NCBI GenBank assembly: GCA_049840595.1
Contig: JASGKO010000017.1
Coordinates: forward strand, 21,052 to 85,051
Reading direction: 5' to 3'
DNA: 64,000 nucleotides
From: JASGKO01 sp049840595
GTDB lineage: Bacteria > Verrucomicrobiota > Verrucomicrobiia > Chthoniobacterales > Chthoniobacteraceae
Shown here: piece after piece, positions 38,112-47,618 of the stretch
Layout: each line of letters opens with the position of its first letter
Numbering within the stretch: the first letter of the stretch is position 1
Notes under the pieces: model-generated
Database searches by the model: none
Told to the model about the DNA's origin: nothing
What the model saw: the letters and a program-made list of their open reading frames with translations, nothing else
Made by a program: the position numbers and the translations under genes

Positions 38112-38943
38112 TTACTGCTTGCTCAGAACCCACGTGGGGTTGTTGGCGAGCGCGGCCTGGTTCGACCAGCGCCGCATATCCTGCAATTGCGTGGCGTCGA
38201 GCAGCTCGGAGTGGCCATCGAGCATGGCAGCAACGGCACGCCCGTGGTAGCGCAGATCCAGATAGCCGAAGGAGGCGGAGGGATCGGTGGCGGGAAAACC
38301 CGCCGACCAGCGCCGCGAGGTGAGATAGGGCGACTTCAACTCGTAGTAACCCGCCGACGCCTGCGTGCCCACCCGATAGCGGGCCGAAGCGAAGACGATG
38401 AGCTTGGAAGGCGCCACCGCGTCGGACACCTGCAGAACGCAAAAGTTGCCATACTTCTGCGTCGCCGCCGGGATGGGCGGCAGATCGCTGGAATCGCCAT
38501 AATCGCCGCCGACAAACGTGGCATTGATCCCAAGCGAGGGCCACACGCTCACGAGATAGACGTAGTTTTGCGCCGCCATGAGCTGCTCCTGATCGTTGAC
38601 GACGAGGATGCCTTTCGCCCGGTAATTGAGATACGGCGCGAGCCGCCACGGGTAGCGGGCATTCTCGGGAAAGCTGATCGGCTTGCCCTGGTCGTCGAAA
38701 GCGGGATCGTTTTTGTAGCCAGCCAGCACCTGCCCCTTGTGATCCCCTGAGTAAAGCAGCATCGCCATCATCAATTGCCGCCCGGCGGAAAGCTCCTTCG
38801 CCATGGAGCCCTCCAGCCGCACGCTGCTGATCACCGGCATCGTCAAGCCAGCCAGGACCGCGATCAGGGCGATCACGACCAGGATTTCGATAAGCGTGAA
38901 GGCCCCCGCGCTCCGCGGGAACCGCCGTGCGTCCCGCCCTCAT
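38112..38943 (-). CDS. Pseudopilin-like protein with H-X9-DG type C-terminus (frameshifted in this sequence)
   Basis: This type IV pilin-like N-terminal methylation protein has about 277 residues after correction. The signature GAFTLIEILVVIALIAVLAG follows a short basic leader (MRAGRTAVPAERG). The ATG at 38943 and the pilin motif are in different frames, joined by removing one C from the run of five at 38903-38907. The C-terminal region YHGRAVAAMLDGHSELL resembles the H-X9-DG processing-associated motif of Verrucomicrobiota and Planctomycetota pseudopilins. Its start overlaps the PEP-CTERM gene (ATGA), and hmuS follows 34 bp downstream. It may be exported and anchored to help heme uptake (inference). 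Confidence 0.82.
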
Positions 38944-40009
38944 TTTACCGCTCCCATCGTCGAGCGGCGGCGCCGCATCAGGATTCCCGCGCCGGAGATG
39001 ACCAGGAGCAGCGAGGCGGGCTCGGGCACGACCTGGTAATCAATGGAAATGGTCGCCGGCGTGCCGATGAGCGACTCCTTGGTGTAGAAACTCGGGTAGC
39101 TCGCCGCGCCGCCCGTCCCGGGCTCCGAGGCCACGGAAAGGGAGGTGACCGATGAAATCCAGCGTGCCAAGGTTGAACGCCGACTGGAGATAGGCGAGGA
39201 CGTAGGGATTCGTGAGATCGAGCGCGAAGGAGAGGGTCGTCCCGCGGAACTGCGTCGCCGGGATTTACCGCGCTCGTCGTCCCGACCGCCCAGGGCGAGC
39301 TCTCAAAGCCGCCGCTCACATTGTTCGAGACATCGGTCGCGGTGCCGTTGAGATAACTCATCGCATAGGCATTTCGCCCGCCCCTGGCGGTGGTGCCAAA
39401 GGGAGAGGTCTCGGTAAAACTTTGGGCGGTGTAGCCGTTGCGAATCCCGACCCCAAAAAGTTCGACCGGGCGCCCGGCATCGGAATCCGCCACATCACCG
39501 GAGGCCGAGGAATTGAGGTAGGTTTGATAAGAATCGTAGGTGGGATCGTAGAGATAGCTGCTGTTGCTGAGGGTGAGGGTGATCGTGACCGAGTTGATCT
39601 GATAACTCGACGCGCCCAGACCCGTCGCAACCAGCCCGCTGAGATTGAAGCCGAGGAGCATCTGCCCGTCGCGCTCATCAAAGCTGCCGCTGGTATCCCC
39701 CACATCGCCAAAGACCGCGGCGGAGGCCTCATTGCCGGGATTCGAAGCAAAGGGATACATCCAGCGGTTGGCGGTCGGCTGGGACAGGCTCACGGTGGTG
39801 GCATGAAGAAAGGAAACGGACAGCAACGCCGCCAGGGCCATGAGGGTCGGGCGCACGATCGCTTTGCGCGCCGGCTCCCGGACCGGAGGAACCTGCCGGG
39901 AAGAAGCCCCGGAGGGCCCCGCCCCCTTGCGGGCGGACTCCTGTCTTCGCGGATCGCGCTCCTTGCGCGGATTCACCCGCAGACGAACATCGAAGTTGCT
40001 GTAATTCAT
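38940..40009 (-). CDS. PEP-CTERM protein heading the heme operon (frameshifted in this sequence)
   Basis: This exported beta-rich protein has a signal peptide in the stretch VRPTLMALAALLSVSFLHA. The mature part begins TTVSLSQPTANRWMYPF and includes GQMLLGFNLSGL, resembling DNRLRE-type beta-sandwich domains (weak). The frame is broken twice, near 39250-39256 (NPGDA to QFRGTTLSFALDLTNPYVLA) and near 39149-39156 (LDFI to VTSLSVASEPG). It then ends VVPEPASLLLVISGAGILMRRRR, a full exosortase signal. A GTG at 39856 may be the real start. Its stop overlaps the pseudopilin ATG, placing it first in the hmu operon. Confidence 0.78.
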
Positions 40010-40212
40010 ACCGGACGACTATGAAATGCCATCCGGGCGGCGGCTCCCCACCATTTGCGAAAAATTATCCCCTCGTTGCGGCCCGGGCGCGAAATTGCAT
40101 CCGCCGGCAAAAAATGGAAAAGCGCAAGCGCGTGCGGTCGTGAGAACGCCGCCAAAAACCGACTGCCGCGCAGCCGCTAGAGATTCCCTGTCGTCCCGGA
40201 ACTAAAAGCCCG

Positions 40213-40529
40213 CTATTCCTTGGCCCGCTGAGCGCGGCGGAGAGCTTGCCCACCTTCTGCTTCATCATCTTGCCGCTCTTGAATTTCACCGTCGCCCGTT
40301 CCGGAATCTTGAACTGGCTTCCGGGCTGATTCGGATTGCGCCCCACCCGCGGCTTGGTAAGCCGGACTTCAAACACTCCGAAATTGCGCAACTCCACGGT
40401 GTCGCCGGCGCCAAGACTGGAAGTGATGTGATCAAGTGTCCGCTGAATGACATCAAACACCTGATGCTGCACCATGCCCGTCTCGTTGCTGATTTTTACT
40501 ACGAGGTCCCGCTTCGTCAAAGTCGCCAT
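40213..40529 (-). CDS. HU/IHF-family DNA-binding protein (probable frameshift near the C-terminus)
   Basis: This nucleoid protein begins MATLTKRDLVVKISNETG, with the family's helical dimerisation region, then GDTVELRNFGVFEV and the arm VGRNPNQPGSQFKIPERATVKFKSGK that inserts into the DNA minor groove. It is closer to IHF than HU because of the NPNQP-type arm. The uninterrupted frame runs on to 40065, giving an odd Arg/Cys-rich tail. A one-base shift near 40230-40238 instead yields a normal end (LSAAQRAKE type) at 40213 and a 105-residue protein, the usual IHF length. The upstream gap to rnhC is 12 bp. Confidence 0.85.
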
Positions 40530-40541
40530 AATGCGCGCACA

Positions 40542-41513
40542 TTATTCACGCTCCTCGTCCCCGGGCAAGGCTGCATTTGTTTTCACGTGAAAAAATCCCG
40601 GGGCCACTTCGGCGGCGGTTTTGAAGTGGGTCTTGGCCAGTTTCTCCAAAATCATCGGCTCATGGGCGGCGATAATTTTCTTCGCGACCTCCTTCACCAG
40701 CGCCGAGGCCCCGCGCGGAATGGTGCAGCCGTAGGTGCGGCCGGCGGCCTCCATCCAGTCGATGAACCGCTCGCGGGCGAGGATGGAAGCGGCGGCGACG
40801 GCGAGGTCGGACTCCGCCTTGGTGCGCTGTTGCAGCTCGATCGCGCGGCCTTTTTCGAGGAGCGCGCGCTTGATCAATTGCGGGTTGCCGAACTGGTCGG
40901 AGAGCGAACGCGGGCACTCGGGACGCTGCTCGAGCAGGTTTTCAATCGCGCGGGCGTGGCCCCAGGCGAGGACGCGGTTCACGTTGCCATTGCGGGCGAT
41001 CATGCGGTTGTAGCTCTCCGGCCCGATCATCACGATGGTGTGCGCGGCGCCCGGGGTGTTTTTGATAATTTTGGCCAGCTCGCGGATGCGCTTGTCGGAG
41101 CCAATGCGCTTGCTGTCCTGAATGCCCGCGTCCATGAGCCGGTGTGCGATCGAGCTGTCCGTGTAAACTCCCGCGACGACCATCGGGCCAAAAAAGTCGC
41201 CTTTTCCGCTCTCATCTATACCAAGTGGGGGAAAACACTTCGGGATTGTGCACTTCCTCGTAGCCGAGCTTGGCCTCGCCGAGGACCTCGGGCTCAAGGG
41301 TGAATTGCACAAATTCCTGCGTCCCCTTCCCCTGCAGCACCAGCTTGGGCCCCTTTTCATAGACGGCGGCGGTGAGCTTGTTCTTCTGGGCGAGTAGAGG
41401 GTGTATTGCTTCTCGGAAAAATCCCAATCCTCGCGCTGCAAAATTTCGCGCAGCGTTTTCGCCTGCTGCGGGGTGAGCGGAGTGGTGTAGAGTGTCAGCG
41501 CTTTTTCAGTCAC
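40542..41513 (-). CDS. rnhC: Ribonuclease HIII (two frameshifts in this sequence)
   Basis: RNase HIII degrades RNA in RNA-DNA hybrids. The restored protein has about 323 residues, the usual length. The N-terminal substrate-binding domain (EKALTLYTTPLTPQQAKTLREILQ ... NKLTAAVYEKGPKLVLQGKGTQEF) and the catalytic domain, starting LGIDESGKGDFFGPMVVAGV with the acidic DESGKGD motif, are in different frames. The breaks lie near 41389-41396 and at the AAAA run 41232-41235. The C-terminal LAVAAASILARERFI matches the family. The start is a GTG at 41513, one base from the divergent mutY ATG. Confidence 0.9.
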   Translation of the reverse strand: MTEKALTLYTTPLTPQQAKTLREILQREDWDFSEKQYTLYSPRRTSSPPPSMKRGPSWCCRGRGRRNLCNSPLSPRSSARPSSATRKCTIPKCFPPLGIDESGKGDFFGPMVVAGVYTDSSIAHRLMDAGIQDSKRIGSDKRIRELAKIIKNTPGAAHTIVMIGPESYNRMIARNGNVNRVLAWGHARAIENLLEQRPECPRSLSDQFGNPQLIKRALLEKGRAIELQQRTKAESDLAVAAASILARERFIDWMEAAGRTYGCTIPRGASALVKEVAKKIIAAHEPMILEKLAKTHFKTAAEVAPGFFHVKTNAALPGDEERE

Positions 41514-41514
41514 G

Positions 41515-42547
41515 ATGCCCAAGAATAAACCGCAGAGCCGACCCAACTCCGAGCGAAAAAATCTCCCCGTGCAACCGGGCGTGGATTCCACGTTCCAGCC
41601 GGCCTTGATCGCATGGTTTAAAAAGCGGCCCGCGACCTGCCGTGGCGGCGCACGCACGATCCCTACGCGATCCTCGTTTCGGAGATCATGCTCCAGCAGA
41701 CGCAGGTGGCGACGGTGATTCCCTTTTACGAACGGTGGCTGCAGCGGTTTCCCGACTTTGCGGCCCTCGCCGCGGCCACGGAGCACGATGTGCTCGGTCT
41801 CTGGCAGGGGCTGGGCTATTACTCCCGGGCGCGCAACCTGCACCGGGCCGCGCGGGAAGTGGTGGCCCGGCATGGCGGGGAAATGCCGCGCGAGCTGGAG
41901 GCGATTCGGGCGCTGCCGGGGATCGGCCGCTACACCGCGGGGGCGGTGGCCACCTTTGCCTTCGACCGCGCGACGCCGATCATCGATGCCAACATCGCCC
42001 GCGTGCTGGCGCGGCTGGCGGATTTCCACGAACCGGTCGCCAGCACCCGGGGGCAGCAATTCCTGTGGACTTCGCCGCCGCGCTGGTGCCGAAGCACAAC
42101 GCCCGCACCTACAATGGCGCGCTGATGGAACTGGGCGCGCTGCTCTGCACGCCCCGCAAGCCCCAGTGCCTCCGGTGCCCGGTAAAGGCGCAGTGCCGCA
42201 CCCGCGAACCCGAAGCGCTCCCGGTGAAAAAGCCGCAGCGCAAAACGGTGGAACTGGAGGAACGCTGCGCCTTCATCGTGCGCAACGGCGAAGTGTTGCT
42301 GGAGCAACAAACCGGTCGCCGCTGGAATGGCCTGTGGCGACTCCCGTTGTGTGAAAAGCCTGATGGGCCGCTGATTTATCAGGCCGAATATCCTTTTACG
42401 CATCATCGCGTGACCCTGCTGGTCACCCGTGGAGAAACCCCGCGGAAACCAGCGGAGTCCCAGTCCTGGCATCCATTGGAAAGCCTCCAATCGCTGCCGA
42501 TGACCGCGCCCCATCGCCGGGCCCTGGCCAGCCTGCTGCGGACGTAA
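41515..42547 (+). CDS. mutY: A/G-specific adenine glycosylase MutY (two frameshifts in this sequence)
   Basis: MutY removes adenine mispaired with 8-oxoguanine. Visible features are SEIMLQQTQVATVIPFYERW with the catalytic Glu, the helix-hairpin-helix LPGIGRYTAGAVATFAFD, PIIDANIARVLARL with the catalytic Asp, the Fe-S cluster C-x6-C-x2-C-x5-C (from GALLCTPRKPQC to KAQC), and a C-terminal NUDIX-like domain recognising 8-oxoG. The frames switch at 41626-41634 (into RDLPWRRTHDPYA) and at 42066-42068, where one G is probably missing (WDFAAALVPKH). About 344 residues are restored. The real start may be a GTG at 41569 rather than the ATG at 41515. Confidence 0.9.
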
Positions 42548-42619
42548 GGGACCCGCTTTCCTCCGCCGGATACGTGAGGACTGGTGTTCCTGGCGAAATG
42601 CTGGTAATACCCAGCGCCC

Positions 42620-43105
42620 ATGAACCACATGGATCGACGGCAGCCAGGGAACGCCCCCACCATTCATCGCCTCGTAAAATTGGGAACGACCGCATTCCTG
42701 CTCAGCCTTGTCCTTTCGGCCTGCGCGCACAAATCGGGCGACAAGCCCCCGGCTCATCTCGGCCTGGGTGGGTATGAACAATATTTCGACCCTTCGCGCG
42801 GGAGCAGTCATGCCCTGGCGATGGCCGAGCAGGGGGATCGCGAGGCGCTGACGGCCTTTTTCCTCTGCGCCTACGTGCGCCTGAACCAACGCAGCGGCGA
42901 CAGCCTCGATACGATCCGCTGGAACTTCAGCGAGCTGATCAAGTGCATCGGCGACGACAGCTTTTCCGATGCGCTGGCCAGGGAGAGGCCGGAAGTGCAA
43001 AGCGCAGCCGCCGCGTTCATCGACCTGGGCGTGATTAAAAAATACGATTTGAAGACGGCGCAGCTCCTTCAGCAGGCGCCGGCGATCGACTGGCCGAAAC
43101 ATTGA
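42620..43105 (+). CDS. Lipoprotein of unknown function
   Basis: This 161-residue protein has a lipoprotein signal peptide: basic N-region, hydrophobic core TTAFLLSLVLSA and lipobox LSAC, giving a lipidated Cys near residue 35. The mature part is helical (SHALAMAEQGDREALTAFF, TIRWNFSELIKCIGDDSF, AAAAFIDLGVIKKYDLKTAQ). No family is recognised. The gene stands alone, 73 bp after mutY. A start at 42632 (second Met) would also preserve the signal peptide. Confidence 0.75.
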   Translation: MNHMDRRQPGNAPTIHRLVKLGTTAFLLSLVLSACAHKSGDKPPAHLGLGGYEQYFDPSRGSSHALAMAEQGDREALTAFFLCAYVRLNQRSGDSLDTIRWNFSELIKCIGDDSFSDALARERPEVQSAAAAFIDLGVIKKYDLKTAQLLQQAPAIDWPKH

Positions 43106-43255
43106 AACCGGTGGGTTATCTTTCATTGCGCTGAATTTCCGGCATGGCGCTCGCCGTCGCTCTGACTTAGGAACCATGCAATAAAAATCCACTCGCCCGC
43201 GTCGAATGCTTCTGGTTGCCTCAAACCACTTGTTCACTCACCGGAGAATCGAAAT

Positions 43256-44425
43256 TTGAAAAAGAAAAAGATCATCGTCATGGGCTTCATGGGCGGCTGC
43301 CCGATTGCCGGGGTGGGCTGGCAGCACCTGCATTACATCGTGGGCCTGCAGCGGCTCGGGCACGAGGTGTATTACATCGAGGACTCGGCGCGGATTCCCT
43401 ATAATCCGGTGACCTTTGCGGTGGAGAACGACTACACCTTTGCCGCGGAGACGCTCGCGCGGCTGGCCGATGAATACGGCTTCCAGGGGCGCTGGGCCTT
43501 TTGCGCGCGCTATCTGCCGGAGCCCGAATGCGCGGGCATGCCGCTGAGCCGGGTGCGCGAACTTTACAAGGAGGCGGATGCGATTCTGAACGTGTGCGGC
43601 GCGCAGGAGTTCAACGACGATCTGCTGCAAAGCGACCGGATCATCTACGTGGAAAGCGATCCCGCGGTGGAGCAGATCAAGATCGACCAAGGGAATGCGG
43701 AGACGATGGCCTATCTGCGCCGGCATTGCGCGCTCTTCACCTTTGGCGAAAATGTGGGGACGCCGGAGTTTCCGGTGCCCGACCACGGTTTCCAATGGCT
43801 GCCGACGCGCCAACCGGTGGTGACCGATCTATGGAAAGCGCCCGCCCCGGCCGCGGGCGCGGTGTTTACCTCGGTGGCGAACTGGTCCACCAGCGGGAAG
43901 AAGGATATCGAATGGCGCGGCGAAACCTATTTGTGGAGCAAATCGCTGGAGTTTCTGCGCTTCATCGCGGCCCCGAAGGCTTCGGGCGAGACGTTCGAGC
44001 TGGCGACTGACATCAAGGAGGAACCGGTACGGCAGCAATTTCTCGAAAACGGCTGGCGCCTCTCGCTGCCGCATGATCTGAGCTCGGACTGGAATCTCTA
44101 CCGGCGGTTTCTCCAGGGCTCGAAGGGCGAGTTCACCGTCGCGAAGGATCAATACGTGCGGCTGAATACCGGCTGGTTCAGCGACCGCACGGCCTGCTAC
44201 CTCGCCTGCGGACGCCCGGCGATCACGCAGGAAACCGGCTTCACCCGCTTTTACGGCGGGCAGCGCGGGCTCTTCTCGTTCAAGACGCTGGAGGAAATTC
44301 CCGAGGCGGTGCGCGAAATCAATTCCGACTACGCCGCCCATTGCGAAGCCGCGTGGGAGGTGGCGCACGAATATTTCGAGGCGGAGAAAGTGCTGGCCGC
44401 TTTACTCGACCGCGCGGGGATTTGA
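43256..44425 (+). CDS. Glycosyltransferase-like protein (GT-B fold) of unknown specificity
   Basis: This protein has 389 residues starting at a TTG (43256). It opens KKIIVMGFMGGCPIAGVGWQHLHYIVGLQRLGHEV, a Rossmann-type beta/alpha pattern with a glycine-rich loop like that of GT-B glycosyltransferases, and continues with VYYIEDSA and NVCGAQEFNDDLLQSDRIIYVESDP. The C-terminal half has CYLACGRPAITQETGFTRFYGG, resembling the donor-site block ACGxPVIT of such enzymes, and ends with a helical tail. The two-half layout supports a glycosyltransferase or related sugar-binding function. It lies 30 bp upstream of glycerate kinase on the same strand. Family naming is uncertain. Confidence 0.65.
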   Translation: MKKKKIIVMGFMGGCPIAGVGWQHLHYIVGLQRLGHEVYYIEDSARIPYNPVTFAVENDYTFAAETLARLADEYGFQGRWAFCARYLPEPECAGMPLSRVRELYKEADAILNVCGAQEFNDDLLQSDRIIYVESDPAVEQIKIDQGNAETMAYLRRHCALFTFGENVGTPEFPVPDHGFQWLPTRQPVVTDLWKAPAPAAGAVFTSVANWSTSGKKDIEWRGETYLWSKSLEFLRFIAAPKASGETFELATDIKEEPVRQQFLENGWRLSLPHDLSSDWNLYRRFLQGSKGEFTVAKDQYVRLNTGWFSDRTACYLACGRPAITQETGFTRFYGGQRGLFSFKTLEEIPEAVREINSDYAAHCEAAWEVAHEYFEAEKVLAALLDRAGI

Positions 44426-44455
44426 CCGTCTCCCGAAGCCAGTTCCCACCGCACC

Positions 44456-45583
44456 ATGGCTGCCGCACCGCCCCGCAAAATCCTGCTCGCGCCGGACAAG
44501 TTCAAGGGCTCGATGAGCGCCCTGGAGGCGGCCGAGGCCATGGAAAAAGGATTGCGGGCCGCCGGGGTGGAGTCGGCAATCATTGTGCGGCCGATTGCCG
44601 ACGGGGGCGAGGGCACCTGCGAATTGATCGGCGAAAGTGTCGGCGCGGAGCGCATCGCGGAAACCGTCTGCGGCCCCACCGGATCGCCGGTGGCAGCGCA
44701 CTTCTACCAAAAAGACCGCGAAGCCTATTTCGATGCCAGCCAGGCGGCGGGCATTTGGCGGCTGCGCGCGCCTGAGCGCAACCCCGTGCGCACCACCACC
44801 CGTGGGCTCGGCGAGCAAATGCGCTCCGCGATCGGGCGCGGGGCCACCCGGCTCGTCGTGGGGCTGGGAGGCAGTGCCACCTGCGATGGCGGCACCGGGA
44901 TGGCGGCGGCGCTCGGCTACCGTTTCTTCGACGCCAGGGGCGAGGAGTTGAATCCCTTTCCCGCTCATCTTTTCGGGCTGGCCCGGATCGAGCCGCCCGC
45001 CCATTCCTTTCCCGAAATCGTCGCCGCCTGCGACGTGACCAATCCCCTGCTCGGCCCGCAGGGCTCGGCCCACGTCTTCGCTCCGCAAAAAGGAGCCTCG
45101 CCCGAGGACGTGGATTTCCTCGAAATGACCCTCGCGCATCTGGCGCGAATCGTAACCCGCGATCTGCATTGCGACTTTCGCGAGGCACCGGGGGCGGGCG
45201 CGGCGGGCGGACTCGGATTCGGGCTCATGAGTTTTTGCGGGGCGAGCGTGGAATCGGGTTTCGACGTGGTGGCCGAGGCCAGCGGGCTGGAAAATCTCAT
45301 TCGCGAGTGCGATCTCATTTTCACCGGGGAAGGCAGCCTGGATGCGCAGACGCTCTCGGGCAAAGGCCCGGCCGGCATCGCGGAGCTGGCCCGCGGGCTG
45401 GGCAAGCCGGTGGTCGCCTTTGGCGGGCGGGTGACTCCCGAGGTCGTCGCGGCGAATATTTTTGCCGCCACCCGGGGGATTAACCCCCAAAACCTCCCCG
45501 TCGCCGAAGCCATGGCCCGCGGGACGGAATTGCTGGCGGCGGCGATGGTTGAATTTTGCGCTTCATCCCCTCTCGTTCGTTGA
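44456..45583 (+). CDS. glxK: Glycerate 2-kinase (GlxK type)
   Basis: This 375-residue glycerate kinase of the type I family (GlxK/GarK) phosphorylates glycerate to 2-phosphoglycerate. Diagnostic blocks are ILLAPDKFKGSMSALEAAEAM at the N-terminus, RPIADGGEGT, VVGLGGSATCDGGTGMAAALG, ACDVTNPLLGPQGSAHVFAPQKGA, GAGAAGGLGFGL, and FTGEGSLDAQTLSGKGPAGIAE. All are present and intact. It is followed by fabD 15 bp later, suggesting a shared transcript, though no metabolic link to fatty acid synthesis is evident. Confidence 0.93.
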   Translation: MAAAPPRKILLAPDKFKGSMSALEAAEAMEKGLRAAGVESAIIVRPIADGGEGTCELIGESVGAERIAETVCGPTGSPVAAHFYQKDREAYFDASQAAGIWRLRAPERNPVRTTTRGLGEQMRSAIGRGATRLVVGLGGSATCDGGTGMAAALGYRFFDARGEELNPFPAHLFGLARIEPPAHSFPEIVAACDVTNPLLGPQGSAHVFAPQKGASPEDVDFLEMTLAHLARIVTRDLHCDFREAPGAGAAGGLGFGLMSFCGASVESGFDVVAEASGLENLIRECDLIFTGEGSLDAQTLSGKGPAGIAELARGLGKPVVAFGGRVTPEVVAANIFAATRGINPQNLPVAEAMARGTELLAAAMVEFCASSPLVR

Positions 45584-45597
45584 TCACACTACCGGGG

Positions 45598-46526
45598 ATG
45601 AAACGTATCGCACTCCTCTTCTCCGGTCAGGGCGCCCAGGCAGTGGGCATGGGCAAAGACCTCGCCGCCAGCTTCCCGACTGCCGCCGCGCTCTTCTCCC
45701 GCGCGGATGAAATTCTCGGCTACCCCCTCAGCACCCTCGCCTTCGACGGCCCCGAGGAGGAGCCTCACCAAGACCGCCCACTGCCAGCCTGCGCTCTACG
45801 TGCACGGTCTCGCCTGTCTCGCCATGCTCAAGGAAAAGCGGCCCGACCTCGCCTTCCACGCCGGCCGCCGGGTTGTCGCTCGGTGAATTCACCGCGCATG
45901 CCGCGGCGGGCACCTTCGATTTTGAGACCGGCCTGCGGCTGGTCGCCCAGCGCGCCAGCTTCATGCAAGCCGCCTGCGAATCCAGCGATGGCGCGATGGC
46001 CGCGATGATCGGGGCGGAGGAAAATGTGGTGCGCGACCTCGCCGCCGAGGCCGATGTGGATGTGGCAAACTTGAACTCGCCCGGCCAGGTCGTCGTCTCC
46101 GGCGAGGCCGCCAAGATCGCGCTCGCGATTGCCCTCGCCAAGGAACACGGCATCCGCCGCGCGATGCAGCTCAATGTCGCGGGCGCCTATCACTCCCGGC
46201 TCATGCAGCCTGCCTACGAGCGCCTCGGCGAAGTGCTGGCCAGGACCACCTTCAATCCCCCGGCCCTCACCGTCATTTGCAATGTGGATGCGATCCCCGT
46301 TTCCACACCGGAGCAAATCCGCGACACCCTGCGCGAGCAGGTCACCGGCAGCGTCCGCTGGACGGAATCCATCGAGCACCTGCTCGACAAGGAAGGCATC
46401 GAACTCTTCATCGAGCTCGGGCCGGGCGCGGTGATCGCCGGGCTGGTGAACCGCATTCGCAAGGGCACCCCGGTCGTCTCCATCAGCGACGCCGCCTCGC
46501 TGGAAGCGGCGCTTTCATCCCTGTAA
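45598..46526 (+). CDS. fabD: Malonyl-CoA-acyl carrier protein transacylase FabD (two frameshifts in this sequence)
   Basis: FabD loads malonyl groups on acyl carrier protein for fatty acid synthesis. The N-terminus IALLFSGQGAQAVGMGKDLA is in one frame. After GPEEE a one-base insertion near 45762-45765 shifts to LTKTAHCQPALYVHGLA. A second indel near 45860-45866 leads to AAGLSLGEFTAHAAAG with the nucleophile serine (GxSxG). The catalytic His lies in NVAGAYHSRLM, and the C-terminus ELGPGAVIAGLV is typical. The restored length is about 309 residues, normal for FabD. Both indels lie in short repeats, so error is likely. Confidence 0.9.
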
Positions 46527-46530
46527 AAAC

Positions 46531-47436
46531 TCAGGGCGCAGGACTGGTCGCCGGCGGGGTCGGAGTGCCCGATGCCGCCGGGCTGGCCGCCGCTTTATCC
46601 TCCGGCTTCAGCATTTCGACCGTGATCGCGAAGAGCCGCCATTTCGGCACCTCATAGACGAAGCGCAGTCCGAAATGCGAGGCTTGGGGCTGGGTCCCGG
46701 CGATGCCCTGCACTTGCAGGATGCCGTGGCCATCCATCACTGGCTCGCGATCGTATTTCAGCGGCGCCTTCTCGATCCCGCCGAGCTGTACGCCCTGATC
46801 CAGAAACGGCTGGAAAGCCGAGCCGAACCGCGAAACCGAGATCTGGCTCTGCCAGGTGTGGGAAACCGTGTCGTAGAAGCTCGTAAAATCCTTCTGGTCG
46901 AGCGCCTTGTTGAAGTCCGACAGCGTCTGCCGCACCAGCACCAGCAGCTCATCCGCGGCCGGCATGTCATGGTGCACCGTGGTGGAGAACGAGTAGGGCT
47001 GGCCGAAGACCGAGAATTGCACATGCTCGCCGCTCTGGCCGATGGCATCGGTGGCCATGCCGGAGATCAGCCAGTGCCGGCTCTGCTGGTAGAACGTGAT
47101 GTTCAACGGGATCTCCATGTCGGTCCCCACGGTGATCTTTCCGGCGAGGGTCACTTCCCCGGGCGTATCCTCCGTCCGGGTCCACTTGGCCGCGGTCGAT
47201 TGGTCGAGCTTCAGATCCTGCACTTTGGCCGTGAACTCGCCCACGTTCTGCTGGGCCTGAAAGGCAAAATTGGTGAGCGCATAAGCGGCCTCGACTTTTC
47301 CGGTCTTGAGGTCGGAAAGAAACTCGTTGGCCACCGCTTCGGGCGGTTGCTTGGGACCGCCGCAAGCGGCAAGGAGCATCCCCGCGAGGGGGACAAAGAA
47401 TCGGAGATAAAAATTGAACGGGCGTGGGGCGGACAT
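46531..47436 (-). CDS. Lipoprotein of unknown function
   Basis: This protein has 301 residues from the ATG at 47436; the frame runs to 47640 without plausible coding sequence. The signal peptide ends in LLAACG, a good lipobox, with the lipidated Cys near residue 25. A short domain follows (PEAVANEFLSDLKTGKVEAAYALTNFAFQ), a layout seen in DUF4878-like or NTF2-like lipoproteins. Two later segments resemble a second copy of the same fold (LVRQTLSDFNKALDQKDFTSFYD). The C-terminal tail is Ala/Pro/Thr-rich. The gene is convergent with fabD and divergent from the phosphatase at 47619. No function can be assigned. Confidence 0.72.
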   Translation of the reverse strand: MSAPRPFNFYLRFFVPLAGMLLAACGGPKQPPEAVANEFLSDLKTGKVEAAYALTNFAFQAQQNVGEFTAKVQDLKLDQSTAAKWTRTEDTPGEVTLAGKITVGTDMEIPLNITFYQQSRHWLISGMATDAIGQSGEHVQFSVFGQPYSFSTTVHHDMPAADELLVLVRQTLSDFNKALDQKDFTSFYDTVSHTWQSQISVSRFGSAFQPFLDQGVQLGGIEKAPLKYDREPVMDGHGILQVQGIAGTQPQASHFGLRFVYEVPKWRLFAITVEMLKPEDKAAASPAASGTPTPPATSPAP

Positions 47437-47618
47437 GGCTGATCTTGCATTAACAGTCCGGCGCGCCGCTGGCAACGCTACAAAACATGGCGTTTTCATG
47501 ACAAAATTCCGGCCCAACCCGCGACACCCCGTTTTTTTTTGCAGATCGCCCGGTTGTTGACCCCGGCGTGCATCCAGCATTGGCAATTTGCGCCGCTTGC
47601 CTTTAGGATCAGCCTGCG

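Noticed and set aside
40065..40212. 49-residue extension of the IHF/HU protein
   Set aside because: The tail is Arg/Cys-rich and unlike the family; a one-base shift gives a normal C-terminus at 40213.
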